DNA of 64,000 nt from Jejubacter sp036620675 (GTDB lineage: Bacteria; Pseudomonadota; Gammaproteobacteria; Enterobacterales; Enterobacteriaceae). The notes under the pieces are model-generated. The model ran no database searches and was not told the origin of the DNA. It was given only the letters and a program-made list of their open reading frames with translations. Location of the stretch: the NCBI GenBank assembly GCA_036620675.1, contig JAZHEE010000001.1. One strand, 5' to 3'. Numbering within the stretch: position 1 is the stretch's first letter; each line of letters opens with the position of its first letter. Of this stretch, positions 51,444 through 58,844 are shown in pieces. The position numbers and the translations under genes are program-made.

Positions 51444-51635
51444 TTATAGCTTATTGCCGTCTGGCGATACAACAGAATATCCGGCCAGTTTTGCCAGTTC
51501 AATCAATGCGTTAAATGATGCTATGTGCTCGTCAGGGTAAACCTTACGCACATTTACGACGTGACCATCTTTGCATTGCACGACTACACGGCCATCCCGG
51601 GGTAAATAGTCAATAACATCTGAATATTCCGCCAC
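51444..51635 (-). CDS. Small phage protein of unknown function
   Basis: A 63-residue protein beginning VAEYSDVIDYLPRDGRVVVQCKDGHVVNVRKVYPDEH. I favour the GTG at 51635, with GAGGGGGT eight bases upstream, over an ATG at 51716 whose 27 extra residues look non-coding. No family recognised. Confidence 0.6.
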   Translation of the reverse strand: MAEYSDVIDYLPRDGRVVVQCKDGHVVNVRKVYPDEHIASFNALIELAKLAGYSVVSPDGNKL

Positions 51636-51731
51636 TGTTTTACCCCCTCTGGCCGTGAATACAAATACACCTCTACAGCTGCGCTTCCTGCAGCCGTTTG
51701 GCGTTATATAAATCATTAAAATGAGGTGTGG

Positions 51732-51968
51732 TTAAAAAAACCAGTCGTCGGCGCTTTCCCAGGTCTCCTGGAGCAGCTCCTCGATATCTTTTTTGGTGTC
51801 GTCGTTTGCACCAAATACGAATAGCCCATCAGATCCGGCGCGGCGTATTGTCAAAGAGCAGGTTTCATCGTAGCGGGAATCCAGTCGGCGTTTTAGCTCT
51901 TGTTCCAGGGCAGGTATAGCACCATTCGGGAGCTTCTTAGACCTGTCGATCATCACTTCAATACGCAT
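51732..51968 (-). CDS. DinI-like protein
   Basis: A 78-residue DinI-family protein: MRIEVMIDRSKKLPNGAIPALEQELKRRLDSRYD, then GLFVFGANDDTKKDIEELLQETWESADDWFF. DinI proteins modulate RecA filaments in the SOS response. A perfect LexA box lies 20 bases upstream of the start (51988-52003) and GGAGGG precedes the ATG, so it is expected to be SOS-induced. In prophages this can tune induction. Confidence 0.9.
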   Translation of the reverse strand: MRIEVMIDRSKKLPNGAIPALEQELKRRLDSRYDETCSLTIRRAGSDGLFVFGANDDTKKDIEELLQETWESADDWFF

Positions 51969-51987
51969 AGTCCCTCCTTTCGGGTAA

Positions 51988-52003
51988 CTGTACATTCATA
52001 CAG
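51988..52003. promoter_or_regulatory. LexA box for the DinI-like gene
   Basis: CTGTACATTCATACAG matches CTGT-N8-ACAG exactly. On the minus strand TATACT lies beside it as a possible -10, so bound LexA would block transcription of the dinI-like gene. Confidence 0.9.
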
Positions 52004-52092
52004 TATATATACTCCCAGCCAACCAATGATGCAAACTTTTAAGAGCATTTTATGCGAAAGGCACTGCGTGATTAATTTTTAACCCTCTGTTT

Positions 52093-52120
52093 ATAAAAGA
52101 AAACCGCCATTAGGCGGCTT
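52093..52120 (-). terminator. Terminator downstream of the 52138-52476 gene
   Basis: GCCGCC-TAAT-GGCGG on the minus strand, followed by TTTTCTTTTAT. It ends the replication-side operon before the DinI-like gene, which has its own promoter. Confidence 0.82.
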
Positions 52121-52128
52121 TCGCTCCA

Positions 52129-52142
52129 TGTGACATGTCACA
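52129..52142. repeat. 14-bp palindrome TGTGACATGTCACA, copy near 52138 gene end
   Basis: A perfect palindrome spanning the stop codon of the 52138 gene. The same 14 bases occur at 58301-58314, and 12 of them as a perfect palindrome at 33012-33023. Possible binding site of an unknown regulator. Confidence 0.55.
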
Positions 52143-52476
52143 GCTTGAGTTTTATCTCATGCCAGCCACGATTTACCCAGCACTGGCTTTCACTGTCCAA
52201 CGGGCATTCGCTTACGGGTAATGGGTCGCCACACCGACCGCAGCGCCTACGGCTGATCGATCGAATATGCATTCGCGCCCGTGCATCGTCCTGACGTATC
52301 AGCATTGCGATATACTCCGCGACATCATACGGTTCACGGCCAGGGCGCCGGGCGGCACGGTTCCGCTCCAGCATTTCCAGTTCCTGGGCATCCAGATGCA
52401 GTTCTATTTTGCGCTGGCCCTCCCTGGCCAGCCGCGCCCGCTGTGCTGCCTTGCGCTCTGCGGCCGTCATTGCCAT
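52138..52476 (-). CDS. Small protein with basic N-terminus and Cys cluster
   Basis: A 112-residue protein: MAMTAAERKAAQRARLAREGQRKIELHLDAQELEMLERNRAARR resembles a ribbon-helix-helix or basic DNA-binding region, and RRRCGRCGDPLPVSECPLDSESQCW may bind zinc. The ATG overlaps the upstream stop (TAATG). Possibly a regulator; not proven. Confidence 0.72.
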   Translation of the reverse strand: MAMTAAERKAAQRARLAREGQRKIELHLDAQELEMLERNRAARRPGREPYDVAEYIAMLIRQDDARARMHIRSISRRRCGRCGDPLPVSECPLDSESQCWVNRGWHEIKLKL

Positions 52477-52736
52477 TACGCGGCACCTCCCTCTTTCCTG
52501 CATTTTTCCTTCTCCCCTCTCCAGTAATTCAGTCGATCTCTAAAAAACTCCCGGTATGTCTCCGGCGTGCGGTCAATCTGCGCCAGGATGGCGCCGCGGG
52601 TTATCTGCTTCTCGAAGAGTCTGCGGACTAAGGCGCATGCGCGCATGTCGTAATGCTCTTTCAACTGGCATTCCTGCGGCCATTTGGCACGATTGAACGG
52701 CAGGCCGGGCGGGAGGTAGTCCGATTGCCCGGCCAT
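52476..52736 (-). CDS. Phage replication-region protein of unknown function
   Basis: An 86-residue protein with a conserved-looking core (KWPQECQLKEHYDMRACALVRRLFEKQITRGAILAQI). No motif that gives function is visible. It overlaps the next gene by one base and follows the helicase side of the replication cluster. Confidence 0.68.
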   Translation of the reverse strand: MAGQSDYLPPGLPFNRAKWPQECQLKEHYDMRACALVRRLFEKQITRGAILAQIDRTPETYREFFRDRLNYWRGEKEKCRKEGGAA

Positions 52737-52739
52737 TCT

Positions 52740-52946
52740 TCACCGTCCTTTTCTTTTTGATGACCGGGTCGCTGTTTTTTTATATTGCTGTGGTTTAGCC
52801 ACAACAGGAGGAACGGGAGGTGGCAAGAAGCAGGCCCGGCTACGCGCCCGAGCGCCAGCGTTCATCCGCCAGATAATCAGAGAGGTGTAATCACGGCCAT
52901 CATCGTTCAGGTTTGCACGGTTCGGGTAAGTCACATCATTGGTCAT
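52740..52946 (-). CDS. Small basic protein of unknown function
   Basis: A 68-residue protein, MTNDVTYPNRANLNDDGRDYTSLIIWRMNAGARARSRA, with a basic C-terminus (TATRSSKRKGR). Its start is preceded by the repeated leader AGAGGAAAGACCAACAATG, also found before two other genes of this prophage, which supports translation from here. Function unknown. Confidence 0.65.
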   Translation of the reverse strand: MTNDVTYPNRANLNDDGRDYTSLIIWRMNAGARARSRACFLPPPVPPVVAKPQQYKKTATRSSKRKGR

Positions 52947-52989
52947 TGTTGGTCTTTCCTCTGTAGTTAACGCGCTGGTCAGGCGCTGA

Positions 52990-54366
52990 TTAAAATTTCT
53001 CGGTGCTGTAACGCCGTTCTCGCTTCGGCGGCTGCTGTGCAGCGCTCTGCATTCGGGCTTTTTCCTGGGCCACGGCTTGGTCGATCGGCATGAAGTGGCC
53101 GTTTTTGAACTGCTGGTAAATCACTTTCCCCGCAGCGCTAAACCGACTTTTCCCCAGAATCACTTCGGCAATACCAGCCGCTGGGCTATCAGGGTTATAA
53201 ACTTCATCGCGGTACAGAAACAGAATGCTATCAGCGTCCTGTTCGATGGAGCCGGAATCGCGCAGATCTGACATCACCGGGCGACGGCTACCAGCCGGGC
53301 GAGAATCCACAGATCGAGATAGCTGGCTTAACGCAAATACTGGAGTATGTAACCTCATAGCCATAGTTTTCAGGCTGCGGGAAATATGCGCGACGGCCAA
53401 ATCGTTACGTTCCGATTTTGGTTTTTTCACCAATCCCAGATAATCAACCATGATCATTGATAAATGTGGGTATCTTCGTTTATGGGTTTCAGCAATAGCG
53501 CGTATTTGTTCAACCGTAAGATCCGTTGCATCAACAACCCAAATATCACGCCCCATTAAATCTTCTGTGGCAGTGCTAAATCTGGCCCACGCCTCATCAT
53601 CAAAATCAACTGGGTTTCGCAGGCGAGATACCGACATATTTGCCACGCCAGCGATAGTTCTCTCAATAATCTGTGATGCTGCCATTTCCATACTGAATAT
53701 CAGCGCACCACCGCCGGTTCGAGTAACACCATCAACCACCTTTAGAGCAAATTCCGTTTTCCCTGAACCAGGGCGACCAGCGATGACGACAAGATCCTGC
53801 TGGTTAATTCCTCCCAACGCTGCATCCAGTTCCTCAATATCAGTTTTTAAATTTTTCACCTGTTCATCTCCTTCTAGGCGCTTACCAAAAATATCGATGT
53901 ACCGATCCAGTAATTCTCTGGCAATAATCGGCTGGACTGATCCGGCATCAGCGGTAACATCAATCAGTTGTGCTACCGCCTTTTCGACAACATTATCCCG
54001 CTGCTCCTGATTTATCGCATCACGAATTTCATCAGCGCTATCCTGTAGCAATTTAGCCACTTTCCGACTAAACCACGCTTTGACCATCTTTCCCGCGTAG
54101 CCCTTCAGGTTTGGTACCGTACCTGGGGCGCGCATCAACTCCGCGATATCCGCCAGGCTGTTACCGCCCAGGGCCTCGCTAATCATCATCATGTCGATCA
54201 GGCCGTCGGCCAGCGCCTGTTTTTTTATCTCGGCAAAGGTGCGACGGTAGAAGCCGACAGAGAACGCTTCTTCCGGGGTGGTAGCGATAACGTCGAAGGC
54301 GTCCGGTGTGGCGCCGCCGTTGAGCAATCCGCTCAGTACAAAGGTTTCCAGTTCCTGCGGTGTCAT
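52990..54366 (-). CDS. Replicative DNA helicase (DnaB family)
   Basis: A 458-residue DnaB-type helicase that unwinds phage DNA at the origin. N-terminal domain with PQELETFVLSGLL, then Walker A GRPGSGKT at residues 197-204, Walker B region LSMIMVDYLGLVKK and the RSLKTMAMRLHTPVFALSQLSR motif. It overlaps the loader gene by four bases. Confidence 0.92.
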   Translation of the reverse strand: MTPQELETFVLSGLLNGGATPDAFDVIATTPEEAFSVGFYRRTFAEIKKQALADGLIDMMMISEALGGNSLADIAELMRAPGTVPNLKGYAGKMVKAWFSRKVAKLLQDSADEIRDAINQEQRDNVVEKAVAQLIDVTADAGSVQPIIARELLDRYIDIFGKRLEGDEQVKNLKTDIEELDAALGGINQQDLVVIAGRPGSGKTEFALKVVDGVTRTGGGALIFSMEMAASQIIERTIAGVANMSVSRLRNPVDFDDEAWARFSTATEDLMGRDIWVVDATDLTVEQIRAIAETHKRRYPHLSMIMVDYLGLVKKPKSERNDLAVAHISRSLKTMAMRLHTPVFALSQLSRSVDSRPAGSRRPVMSDLRDSGSIEQDADSILFLYRDEVYNPDSPAAGIAEVILGKSRFSAAGKVIYQQFKNGHFMPIDQAVAQEKARMQSAAQQPPKRERRYSTEKF

Positions 54367-54968
54367 GCTTTACCCCGATAGCTTTCCCAGTCAAATCCCA
54401 ATGTCGCAGCACTTTCCATAATTCTATCCATGCAGCGATATCCAAGAAAATTTTCAATCTCTTCAGCGGTGAAATTGCTTATGAAAATAGTCGGCCGCAT
54501 ATTCTCATATCGTTCATTAATAATTTCAGAAAGAATAAGGCGTTCTGATTCGGTTCCGTTCTGAAGCCCAATTTCATCAATAACGAGCAAATCAAGCCCA
54601 CAATAAAAACCCAGAACATCATATTCTGTTCGTTGAGCGCCATCTCGCCAGGTATCACGGATAGCCCGGATCATTCGCTGTACGGTGGTGTGATAAACTT
54701 CCGCCTCATATCGCTCAACCAATTCACGCATAACAGCAATAGCCAGGTGCGTTTTACCAGTTCCGGGTTTCCCACAAAGTACAAGATTAGTACCGGTTTT
54801 ATTTACTGACTCCCAGCCTTCAACAAACTGGTGACATAAATCCTGACATTCCTGAGCCTTTGGATTTATCGCTGTAAAGCTGGAAAGTGACACCTTCTGA
54901 AAACGCTTCTTGACGCCGCATTTGGTCAATAATATTTCTGCAATGTCTTTCTCAATTTCTTTATTCAT
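54363..54968 (-). CDS. Helicase loader (DnaC-like ATPase)
   Basis: A 201-residue AAA+ ATPase with Walker A GKPGTGKT (residues 66-73), Walker B LLVIDEIGLQ and TIFISNFTAEEIENFLGYRCMDRIMES, the DnaC/IstB pattern. The ATG at 54968 overlaps the O-like stop, better than one six codons earlier. It should load the helicase encoded next. Confidence 0.9.
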   Translation of the reverse strand: MNKEIEKDIAEILLTKCGVKKRFQKVSLSSFTAINPKAQECQDLCHQFVEGWESVNKTGTNLVLCGKPGTGKTHLAIAVMRELVERYEAEVYHTTVQRMIRAIRDTWRDGAQRTEYDVLGFYCGLDLLVIDEIGLQNGTESERLILSEIINERYENMRPTIFISNFTAEEIENFLGYRCMDRIMESAATLGFDWESYRGKA

Positions 54969-55905
54969 TTTCTGCCTTCCGATCATTAATTTTCCAGCTT
55001 ACCCGCGCTTCGAATTTGCGCCTGTTCAGATCCTCTGACGTGTCTGTTTGCTGCCGCCGGTGATTACTGGCAGCGGAAACTTTTTCTGGGAAAAGACCTG
55101 TCCAGCCACAGGTTATGGATTTGATGATTACCTCGTCCGGCACCGGATGGCTTTCCAGAGATTTAGCCTGACGGCGACAAGACGTTTCTGTCAGTGGCTG
55201 TTTTTTATCCCGACGGTGTTTTATCCATTCGCCCCAGACATCAACACTGACGTTTTCAGGTCTGAGTTCCATTGGGTCAAAAGTGTGTTTTTTACGCTTT
55301 CCACTAACGCTGGCGTCAGCCTGCGTATTGGTTTTAATCTCTGTATGTGTATTCTCTGTAGTAGTCTCTGTATACGTCTCACTTTTCGGCGTATCAGTGG
55401 TTACGTCAGAACGTAGGAGGGTGTTACGTTTAAACGTAGGAGGGGTTACATTTTCACGTACCTCCTGTTCCATTAAAACGGTGGTGGTAATCTCAGTGAT
55501 GCGGCTCACTACTGGCTCCACATACAGCACATTGCTCAGTGTAAGACCTGCATCAGTCTGAACGGTACGAAGCTCAAGCGTCACCAGACCAGCATCACGA
55601 AGGCGTTTCAGTGCGTCGGTGGCTTCCCGCTTGGAGAATCCGAACTGGTCAGCGAATGCCTGATAGCTGCGCTGTAGCTTGTCACCATGAAAACGCTTGC
55701 GATACTCGATTACGGCACCGGTTTGCTCGTCGCGAACCTCTGCTGGTCGGTACCAGTAAACGATTTCCGACAGCAACACAATCGCCGTACAATCGGGCTT
55801 ACCACTTGGCAGCGCCACATGGCGCCACCAGTTGGACGGGATCACATTCCCGGTTATATTCAGTCGGCCAATAGCTGTTACCGCATCTGTTGGTGATGAT
55901 CTCAT
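54961..55905 (-). CDS. Replication initiator (phage O-like)
   Basis: A 314-residue protein. The N-terminal half (TAIVLLSEIVYWYRP, then YQAFADQFGFSKREATDALKRLRDAGLVTLELR) is a winged-helix DNA-binding domain. A Thr/Glu-rich linker and a C-terminal region with LTETSCRRQAKSLESHP follow, likely for helicase-loader contact. The gene contains three 22-23-bp repeats at 55398-55466, as lambda O holds its own origin. Initiator role inferred from domains, order and repeats. Confidence 0.86.
   Translation of the reverse strand: MRSSPTDAVTAIGRLNITGNVIPSNWWRHVALPSGKPDCTAIVLLSEIVYWYRPAEVRDEQTGAVIEYRKRFHGDKLQRSYQAFADQFGFSKREATDALKRLRDAGLVTLELRTVQTDAGLTLSNVLYVEPVVSRITEITTTVLMEQEVRENVTPPTFKRNTLLRSDVTTDTPKSETYTETTTENTHTEIKTNTQADASVSGKRKKHTFDPMELRPENVSVDVWGEWIKHRRDKKQPLTETSCRRQAKSLESHPVPDEVIIKSITCGWTGLFPEKVSAASNHRRQQTDTSEDLNRRKFEARVSWKINDRKAENE
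55398..55466. repeat. Three origin-like iterons inside the O-like gene
   Basis: Three direct repeats with TTAC starting at 55401, 55424 and 55446 (spacings 23 and 22). The pattern is GTTACGT-N6-ACGTAGGAGG; the third copy is diverged (ACGTACCTCC). They are the expected form of an initiator-binding origin, in the linker-coding part of the gene. Confidence 0.7.
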
Positions 55906-55907
55906 AA

Positions 55908-56123
55908 TCAGATCCCCAGCGCGTCAGCGATGCGCAAGCAAGCAGCCTGGTATGCGTCCGCGTCTAGGTTCTCGGTACGCAGCTCAGCTTTAAGCTGTTC
56001 GTAGTGCTCCCAGATCGCCGCTGTCCGGCGCTCTTCGAAAATTGGGCGAATATCTGCTGCCATCACTGGCCGATTGTTCAGGCGGAAGCCGTTCCGCCAC
56101 GTAATGCGGGTTTCGGTTTGCAT
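55908..56123 (-). CDS. Small phage protein of unknown function
   Basis: A 71-residue protein, MQTETRITWRNGFRLNNRPVMAADIRPIFEERRTAAIWEHY. It is preceded by the repeated leader AGAGGAAAGACCAACATG and ends two bases before the O-like gene. Probably a small early protein; no family recognised. Confidence 0.68.
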   Translation of the reverse strand: MQTETRITWRNGFRLNNRPVMAADIRPIFEERRTAAIWEHYEQLKAELRTENLDADAYQAACLRIADALGI

Positions 56124-56150
56124 GTTGGTCTTTCCTCTGGTGGTTCGGTC

Positions 56151-56606
56151 TTACTCACATACGCTGGTCAGGCGCTGAGTTTCGGCTATGGCCTGCAAGG
56201 CTTGGGCCACCCTCTGGGGGCGATCTCTGGCATCGAGCAGCAAAGCAATTATCGCCGCCGCAAACTCACGTATCGCCACGCAAATCAGGTACTGGGTCGT
56301 CATCCCCAGGCGCGCGTATCGCTCTGCTGGCAAAGCTGCTTCCATCGCGCTGGCAAGCGCCTGCACTTTAGAGCGGGCCGCTTTGGTCTCGCTTCGGAGC
56401 CAGCGGAAAATCTGCTGCCGGTTATTGTTGATGGCGCGCCAGTCTGCGTTCCCGGCTGCGTCTTCCATAGCGTGAAGCTTCACAGAACCGCGATTGCCAC
56501 CCATGCGAAACCACATTCTCGTAATCTCGATTGCGACATGCTCCTGCCCTGCTTCGACTGCCCAGTTCATGACTTCTCGCTTCAGATCGTTGATGTTTTT
56601 ATCCAT
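56151..56606 (-). CDS. YdaT-family regulator (CII position)
   Basis: A 151-residue protein with the YdaT pattern: VAIEITRMWFRMGGNRG, WRAINNNRQQIFRWLRSETKAARSKVQALASAMEAALP. YdaT proteins of Rac-type prophages are encoded after a Cro-like gene and act as transcription regulators with toxic effects when overproduced. It probably takes the role of CII here. Family call is by pattern. Confidence 0.78.
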   Translation of the reverse strand: MDKNINDLKREVMNWAVEAGQEHVAIEITRMWFRMGGNRGSVKLHAMEDAAGNADWRAINNNRQQIFRWLRSETKAARSKVQALASAMEAALPAERYARLGMTTQYLICVAIREFAAAIIALLLDARDRPQRVAQALQAIAETQRLTSVCE

Positions 56607-56674
56607 GGTCGCGTCTCCTGTCGCTAAACCTGAAAACCTGATTATGCGTAATCAGATTTTTATCTAACCTTGCA

Positions 56675-56881
56675 TTAACCTACGCCATGGAATGCATGAT
56701 TTCGGCACTTATAAACATCCGGGTCATACTTTAATTCCCCGTCTGTGATTATGGACAAACGAGCGGCACGCCCTTCTGGTACAAGCTCTCCCCATGCATA
56801 CACAGTTGGAGTTTTTACGCCGGCAGCCTCTGCTAATTTACGCTTACTGCCAAAATGTTTTATTGCTTCTGACGTTAACAT
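56675..56881 (-). CDS. Cro-like repressor (DicC/YdaS type)
   Basis: A 68-residue helix-turn-helix protein: MLTSEAIKHFGSKRKLAEAAGVKTPTVYAWGELVPEGRAARL, very like DicC of E. coli (ALLYFGSKTKLAQAAGI, LVPEGRAMRL). Start at 56881 rather than an in-frame site four codons upstream. It is divergent from the DicA-like gene with two shared operators between them. Confidence 0.88.
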   Translation of the reverse strand: MLTSEAIKHFGSKRKLAEAAGVKTPTVYAWGELVPEGRAARLSIITDGELKYDPDVYKCRNHAFHGVG

Positions 56882-56892
56882 GAACACCTCCA

Positions 56893-56912
56893 TTGTTAGA
56901 TTTTCCTAACAA
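56893..56912. promoter_or_regulatory. Operator 1 of the DicA/DicC switch
   Basis: Perfect palindrome TTGTTAG-ATTTTC-CTAACAA, core TTAG-N6-CTAA. It lies 12 bases from the DicC-like start in the intergenic space and should bind both repressors. Confidence 0.82.
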
Positions 56913-56944
56913 TTTATTTGTTCAGGATAGCGAAGTCAAGAAAA

Positions 56945-56960
56945 TTTAGAATTCCCTAAC
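56945..56960. promoter_or_regulatory. Operator 2 of the DicA/DicC switch
   Basis: TTTAG-AATTCC-CTAAC, the same TTAG-N6-CTAA core as operator 1, ending one base before the DicA-like ATG at 56962, so bound repressor would cover its own start. Confidence 0.78.
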
Positions 56961-56961
56961 T

Positions 56962-57351
56962 ATGACAATTCCAGGTGAGCGCATTAGAGCGCGAAGAAAA
57001 GAACTTAAACTCACCCAGCGTGCTCTTGCAAAGCTGGTTAAGGTTTCACACGTCACCATTTCCCAGTGGGAAACAGGGGATAGTGAGCCAGGAGGAAAGA
57101 ATCTGTTTTCACTTAGCAATTCTTTACAATGTTCCCCCACCTGGATTCTCTATGGTGACGAAGGTAGTGAGCCCGGTACACCAGAAGCACTTCCACGAGA
57201 GTTAGACCCACAGGAAAAAGAGCTTGTAGAGCTCTTTTCATCCCTTCCCGAATCTGAAAAAGAGCGCCATCTTGACGAGCTAAGAGAAAAAGTCGATGGA
57301 TTCAATCGTCTTTTCGAAGAGCTGTTGAAAGCCAGAAAGAAAAATAAATAA
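56962..57351 (+). CDS. Prophage repressor, DicA-like
   Basis: A 129-residue XRE repressor strongly similar to DicA: GERIRARRKELKLTQRALAKLVKVSHVTISQWETGDSEPGGKNLFSLSNSLQCSPTWILYGDE. The helix-turn-helix covers about residues 18-40. There is no S24 autoprotease domain, so RecA-mediated self-cleavage as in lambda CI is not expected; induction must work otherwise. It should hold the lysogenic state through the TTAG-N6-CTAA operators. Confidence 0.9.
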   Translation: MTIPGERIRARRKELKLTQRALAKLVKVSHVTISQWETGDSEPGGKNLFSLSNSLQCSPTWILYGDEGSEPGTPEALPRELDPQEKELVELFSSLPESEKERHLDELREKVDGFNRLFEELLKARKKNK

Positions 57352-57401
57352 CTCTTACTATCAATGTGTTATGTGTTTTTTTGTCTTTTTTGTTCGTTTT
57401 G

Positions 57402-57440
57402 TCTAACTTTTTAATTGACTGAAAAGTTAGATTTGTCTAA
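57402..57440. promoter_or_regulatory. Operator cluster before the rightward early operon
   Basis: Contains TTAG-ATTTGT-CTAA (57427-57440), the same core as operators 1 and 2, overlapping a perfect 10-bp inverted repeat (TCTAACTTTT at 57402, AAAAGTTAGA at 57422). It lies between the repressor gene and the recombination genes, the place of an OL-like operator. Confidence 0.75.
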
Positions 57441-57526
57441 ATTCATCCCATCAACGACGCACTAACCACGCGGCGATTGTTCAGAAACGTTCTGGCAGTT
57501 CGGGAAGACGAACAGTGAGGTGACCC

Positions 57527-57703
57527 ATGACAGGTACACAAGAAAAAAGGCTCATCAATGACGTGAAGAGCCTGAGAGGCGAGATAGAAACGCAGCTTAC
57601 CCGTAGCAAGTTACGGATTAATGAGATTCATTTTCGTGTTGAAGACGCAATCCACGAAGCATTTTGTAAGTTTCAATCTCAACATAACGAGCAAACTCTT
57701 TAA
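57527..57703 (+). CDS. Small early protein, helical
   Basis: A 58-residue frame, MTGTQEKRLINDVKSLRGEIETQLTRSKLRINEIHFRVEDAIHEAF, predicted helical. GTGAGG lies upstream of the ATG. It would be the first gene of the rightward early operon. Its last 86 bases overlap a minus-strand gene, so one of the two may not be real. Confidence 0.5.
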   Translation: MTGTQEKRLINDVKSLRGEIETQLTRSKLRINEIHFRVEDAIHEAFCKFQSQHNEQTL

Positions 57704-57866
57704 TTTCATCGCTTTCGTCACCTGCTGGACTGACAAAAGCATTTAGCAGTTTTTCCGTCATTGATAACGCTGACGCTCTTTGCTCAGGTGACATCGCGGC
57801 CAGGATACCGGAAATGATGAGTTGAGTTGCTATATCACGTGGATTTGGAGTGTATTCATTTTCCAT
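57618..57866 (-). CDS. Small antisense phage protein of unknown function
   Basis: An 82-residue frame starting MENEYTPNPRDIATQLIISGILAAMSPEQRASALSMTEKLLNAF, which reads like a real helical protein. AGAGG lies upstream of the ATG. It runs against the early operon and overlaps the 57527 frame. A longer frame to 58133 covers structured non-coding DNA and is not preferred. No family recognised. Confidence 0.55.
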   Translation of the reverse strand: MENEYTPNPRDIATQLIISGILAAMSPEQRASALSMTEKLLNAFVSPAGDESDEIKEFARYVEIETYKMLRGLRLQHENESH

Positions 57867-58216
57867 GAGTAAAAACCTCTTTGCTGTTGTGGAGATAGCA
57901 AAGATAGCACGGCCGGGCGTGCCAAAAAATCCCGGAAAAATTACGCGGCCACAGCGGGAAAGAGTGGTGAGGAAAGACCATACCAACAGCCAGAAGTCGC
58001 TGGAACGGTCGCCCAGTCTGACCAACCTGGGCGACGCCGGATAACGTAACCGGCAACCATTAGACGTAAAAAAACCCACCGAAGTGGGTTTCTTTACCCG
58101 GGTAGGCGACCAAACCTTCCCGGAGAGTGCCACAGGGGACCAACCCTGCGGCGAGGAAAGACCAACAACCCGAAGGGCTATCGATCAGCCCTGAGTATAC
58201 GAAATCAGGAGTCGCT
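57867..58216. other. Structured non-coding leader in the early operon
   Basis: About 350 bases without a gene. It contains two copies of the leader motif AGGAAAGACCA (57970 and 58155) that here precede no start codon, a perfect 9-bp hairpin (GTCGCCCAG at 58008, CTGGGCGAC at 58027), and a terminator-like hairpin at 58073. DicA-type loci can encode a small RNA (DicF) in such a place; that is a guess here. Confidence 0.5.
58066..58091 (-). terminator. Intrinsic terminator-like hairpin
   Basis: AACCCAC-CGAA-GTGGGTT, followed on the minus strand by TTTTTACG and on the plus strand by TCTTTACC. Strongest toward the minus strand, although no minus-strand gene is visible just upstream of it; it may also attenuate the early plus-strand transcript. 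Confidence 0.68.
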
Positions 58217-58537
58217 ATGGAAGCGCTACAGATCCCCGTTACGCTGTATATCCACCTTGATAACAGATCATATTCTACCGAAAAATATTTAGTCGCAGCC
58301 TGTGACATGTCACAAGGTTTTAAGGACTTTATATTGCTGGAAACCAGGCAGATCACCATCCCCTTTACTGAGCCTGAACCATTCGATCTCATTGAACGCC
58401 AGGTAACCTCTCTGCGCGACAAAAAGGCGGCAATTCAACAAACGACCGACGCAGCGGTGGCCGCTATCGACGACCAGATACAGCAGCTGTTGTGCATCGA
58501 TCATACCCCCGTGGACGAAGACGAAATTCCCTACTGA
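58217..58537 (+). CDS. Early phage protein of unknown function
   Basis: A 106-residue protein: MEALQIPVTLYIHLDNRSYSTEKYLVAACDMSQGFKDFILLETRQITIPF, ending in an acidic tail. The ATG at 58217 has AGGAG upstream; the longer frame from 58127 covers leader DNA. The codons for CDMSQ include the 14-bp palindrome TGTGACATGTCACA (58301-58314). Function unknown. Confidence 0.72.
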   Translation: MEALQIPVTLYIHLDNRSYSTEKYLVAACDMSQGFKDFILLETRQITIPFTEPEPFDLIERQVTSLRDKKAAIQQTTDAAVAAIDDQIQQLLCIDHTPVDEDEIPY

Positions 58538-58546
58538 GGTGCCCGT

Positions 58547-58816
58547 ATGGATACCGACATCATGCGCGAAGACCTGATCAGCGATGAGGCCCATGCCGCC
58601 GAACGGCGCGACGAATTCGAAGCGGCCGCCACACTCGGTTATACCGACGAAGCCGTGGAGGTATTCACCTGGATCGATGGCGAGGCGCCGGAGGTTCGGG
58701 ATCGCCTACTGATGGCCGTCATGATGGCAACGCCCGATACCCTGGCCCGGCGTCAGATCGAGCTTTACTGCTGGTACTGCGACCAGGTGCGTACCGTAGC
58801 GCGCAACAAGTTTTGA
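58547..58816 (+). CDS. Early phage protein of unknown function
   Basis: An 89-residue acidic protein: MDTDIMREDLISDEAHAAERRDEFEAAATLGYTDEAVEVFTWIDGEAPEVRDRLL. It follows the previous gene by nine bases and is followed by a GGCGCC hairpin. No family recognised. Confidence 0.72.
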   Translation: MDTDIMREDLISDEAHAAERRDEFEAAATLGYTDEAVEVFTWIDGEAPEVRDRLLMAVMMATPDTLARRQIELYCWYCDQVRTVARNKF

Positions 58817-58821
58817 CCACT

Positions 58822-58842
58822 GGCGCCAGAACGGCGCCTTTT
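58822..58842 (+). terminator. Weak terminator or attenuator before the recombination gene
   Basis: GGCGCC-AGAAC-GGCGCC followed by TTTT. It lies between the 58547 gene and the leader motif of the recombination gene, so it may set the ratio of their transcripts. Confidence 0.6.
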
Positions 58843-58844
58843 AA

